Shown here in pieces: positions 62,661-64,000 of a stretch of DNA of 64,000 nt (position 1 is its first letter; each line of letters starts with the position of its first letter). The position numbers and the translations under genes are program-made. Below the pieces are notes generated by a model that ran no database searches, was not told where the DNA came from, and saw only the letters and a list, made by a program, of their open reading frames with translations. Source of the stretch: Candidatus Brocadia sp. WS118 (GTDB lineage Bacteria; Planctomycetota; Brocadiia; Brocadiales; Brocadiaceae); NCBI GenBank assembly GCA_007618135.1, contig PHFX01000001.1, positions 62,001 to 126,000 of the forward strand, read 5' to 3'.

Positions 62661-64000
62661 ATGGATATTTACGCAAAAAATTCTCAGTTATTAGAACGAA
62701 AAGTAAAAATCTCAAATTCCAATGGGATGCATGCCCGTCCTGCTACCAAATTTGCAGAGATTGCCAATAAATATATTTCAGAAATCCGTATAAAAACAAA
62801 AAATAAAGAGGTTGACGGAAAAAGCATTATTGAACTTTTGACACTTGGCGCAGAGAACGGCACGGAAATCGTTATTTGCACAAAAGGGACTGATGCAGCA
62901 GAGGCATTGGATGCCCTGGAAGGATTAGTAAAAAGCAAATTTGAAGAAGAATTCATGGAAATTAGAAAAGGGATTGCCGTATCTCCCGGAGTGGTCATTT
63001 GTGGGGCTTTTATGTTTGAGAGTGAAGGATACCGCATTCCTCGTCATATCATAAGAAAAGACGAGGTCGAAGCGGAGCTCCATAGACTTGAAAAGGCCAT
63101 CGAAGATTCGAAAAAGGAAATTCATGATTTAGAGCAGAAGGTCTCTGAAAACATGAGTTCTGAAATTGGGTCGATCTTTGGCACCCACCGGATGGTATTG
63201 CAGGATGCGCGGTTAAAAAATGAGATTGTTGACAAAATAAAAAAAGCCAATTTTACACCGGAATTTGCCGTCTCCCTTGCCTTGCGTGTTTACATTAGAA
63301 AATTTCAGGATATCCGCGATTCGTATCTTGCAGAGCGGGTAAGTGATATTTTTGATATCGAACGGCGACTGTTAAAAAATTTATTGGGTGAAAAGAGGGA
63401 GGAGCTGAAAAACCTTGCCGAAGAAGTAATTCTGGTTGCCCATGACCTTACCCCCTCTCAAACGGCTTCGCTCGATACCGAGAAAGTTAAGGGATTTGCT
63501 ACTGACGTAGGAGGCAGGACGTCTCATACCGCCATCGTTGCCAGGGCATTGGGGATACCCGCCGTAGTGGGTCTTGGAACAATTACCGCGGATGTCTTCG
63601 GGGGTGATATGATCATTGTGGATGGTAATAACGGCATTGTTATTGTCAGGCCGGATGATGAAACATTGGCGGCATATCAAACCAGGGTGAAAAGCATTCA
63701 TGTCTTTGAAGAAAAACTTGCCACTGAGCTAAAAGACCAGCCTTCAACAACGGGGGACGGTAAGCATATTTCTATTTTTGGCAATATAGAATTCCCGAAA
63801 GAAATTAATATAAATGTAAGATATGGTGCAGAGGGTATCGGTCTTTATAGAACAGAGTTTCTTTATTTAGGTGCACCCAAGCCGCCGACTGAAGAGGAGC
63901 ATTTAGAGGCGTATACCACCGTGGTGCGGGAGTTACAAGACAAGCCGATTATCATCAGAACCCTGGATCTCGGTGCCGACAAATTTGATTATTTGGATGA
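62661..64000 (+). CDS. ptsI: Fused HPr-enzyme I phosphotransferase (3' end beyond window)
   Basis: The gene starts with ATG 62661 and runs past the window. About 90 residues of HPr come first, with the phospho-His in NSNGMHARPATKFAEIANKY and the regulatory-Ser region EVDGKSIIELLTLGA. Enzyme I follows, beginning GIAVSPGVVICGAFMFE. Its helical part contains GSIFGTHRMVLQDARLKNE. The phospho-His domain has DVGGRTSHTAIVARALGIPA, and the PEP-binding part begins GLYRTEFLYLG, then RTLDLGADKFDY. HPr-EI fusions occur in other bacteria. The fused pair plus ptsN and no EIIC suggests a regulatory PTS. It may be called ptsP in a PTS-Ntr setting, but the GAF domain of EI-Ntr is absent. Confidence 0.93.
   Translation, partial: MDIYAKNSQLLERKVKISNSNGMHARPATKFAEIANKYISEIRIKTKNKEVDGKSIIELLTLGAENGTEIVICTKGTDAAEALDALEGLVKSKFEEEFMEIRKGIAVSPGVVICGAFMFESEGYRIPRHIIRKDEVEAELHRLEKAIEDSKKEIHDLEQKVSENMSSEIGSIFGTHRMVLQDARLKNEIVDKIKKANFTPEFAVSLALRVYIRKFQDIRDSYLAERVSDIFDIERRLLKNLLGEKREELKNLAEEVILVAHDLTPSQTASLDTEKVKGFATDVGGRTSHTAIVARALGIPAVVGLGTITADVFGGDMIIVDGNNGIVIVRPDDETLAAYQTRVKSIHVFEEKLATELKDQPSTTGDGKHISIFGNIEFPKEININVRYGAEGIGLYRTEFLYLGAPKPPTEEEHLEAYTTVVRELQDKPIIIRTLDLGADKFDYLD

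Overview
The window looks like a chromosomal segment of an anaerobic ammonium-oxidising planctomycete (order Brocadiales, Kuenenia/Brocadia group), close to the replication origin. This assignment is inferred from several observations. There is a very large secreted surface protein of the S-layer type. Two FNT-family (FocA/NirC) anion channels lie in tandem. Lipid A genes (lpxB, lpxD) sit alongside a complete rod-shape and peptidoglycan elongation set (mreBCD, PBP2). GC content is moderate, TTG starts are frequent, and intergenic regions are rich in short palindromic repeats. No rRNA, tRNA, CRISPR array or intact transposase was recognised.

Layout: 1-2.6 kb carries part of a type II secretion operon on the minus strand (gspH, gspG, gspE). 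2.9-7.4 kb is a 1511-aa S-layer-like protein, also on the minus strand, with a long leader and a strong promoter. It is divergent from dnaA-dnaN-dciA-gyrB, a DksA-type zinc-finger protein, an acyl-CoA synthetase and a reductase (8.1-16.8 kb). 16.86-19.99 kb is a visibly A/T-rich foreign segment bounded by a 16-bp direct repeat. It holds a ParB-like/HNH nuclease pair, a broken radical SAM gene, and a DUF433 antitoxin with only the first codons of a possible toxin. 20.0-23.6 kb has lpxB, a small membrane protein and the two FNT channels. 24-27 kb has an ScdA-N protein, a YifB/ComM ATPase, rfbC and rfbA. 27.3-33.5 kb is PBP2-mreD-mreC-mreB and lnt. 33.7-42 kb contains moeA, two lipoproteins, an unusual 954-aa radical SAM protein and a secreted clan CD protease-like protein. 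42.6-48.5 kb has gltX, thpR, recA and alaS. 48.8-56.5 kb is rpmF-plsX-fabH-fabD-acpP-fabF-lpxD-glmS. 56.7-61.3 kb has a methyltransferase, an epimerase and a JAB-DinG fusion helicase. 61.6 kb to the end is a nitrogen-PTS group (hpf, ptsN, fused HPr-EI).

Many of these genes serve the cell envelope. FabH/FabD/ACP/FabF and PlsX supply acyl chains. LpxD and LpxB build lipid A, GlmS provides the hexosamine precursor, and RfbA/RfbC make dTDP-rhamnose precursors. Lnt matures lipoproteins, MreBCD/PBP2 drive wall elongation, and the T2SS and S-layer protein build the outer surface.

The best candidates for new biology are: the repeat-bounded ParB-HNH island; a CxxCH haem-type motif inside PBP2; the JAB-DinG fusion; the S-layer mRNA leader with an mRNA-stabiliser-like Shine-Dalgarno sequence that has no start codon; the GyrB Asp-to-Ile change at a quinolone-determining position; and a family of modular intergenic palindromes that share one 11-mer. 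All functional statements come from reading motifs; no database search was run.
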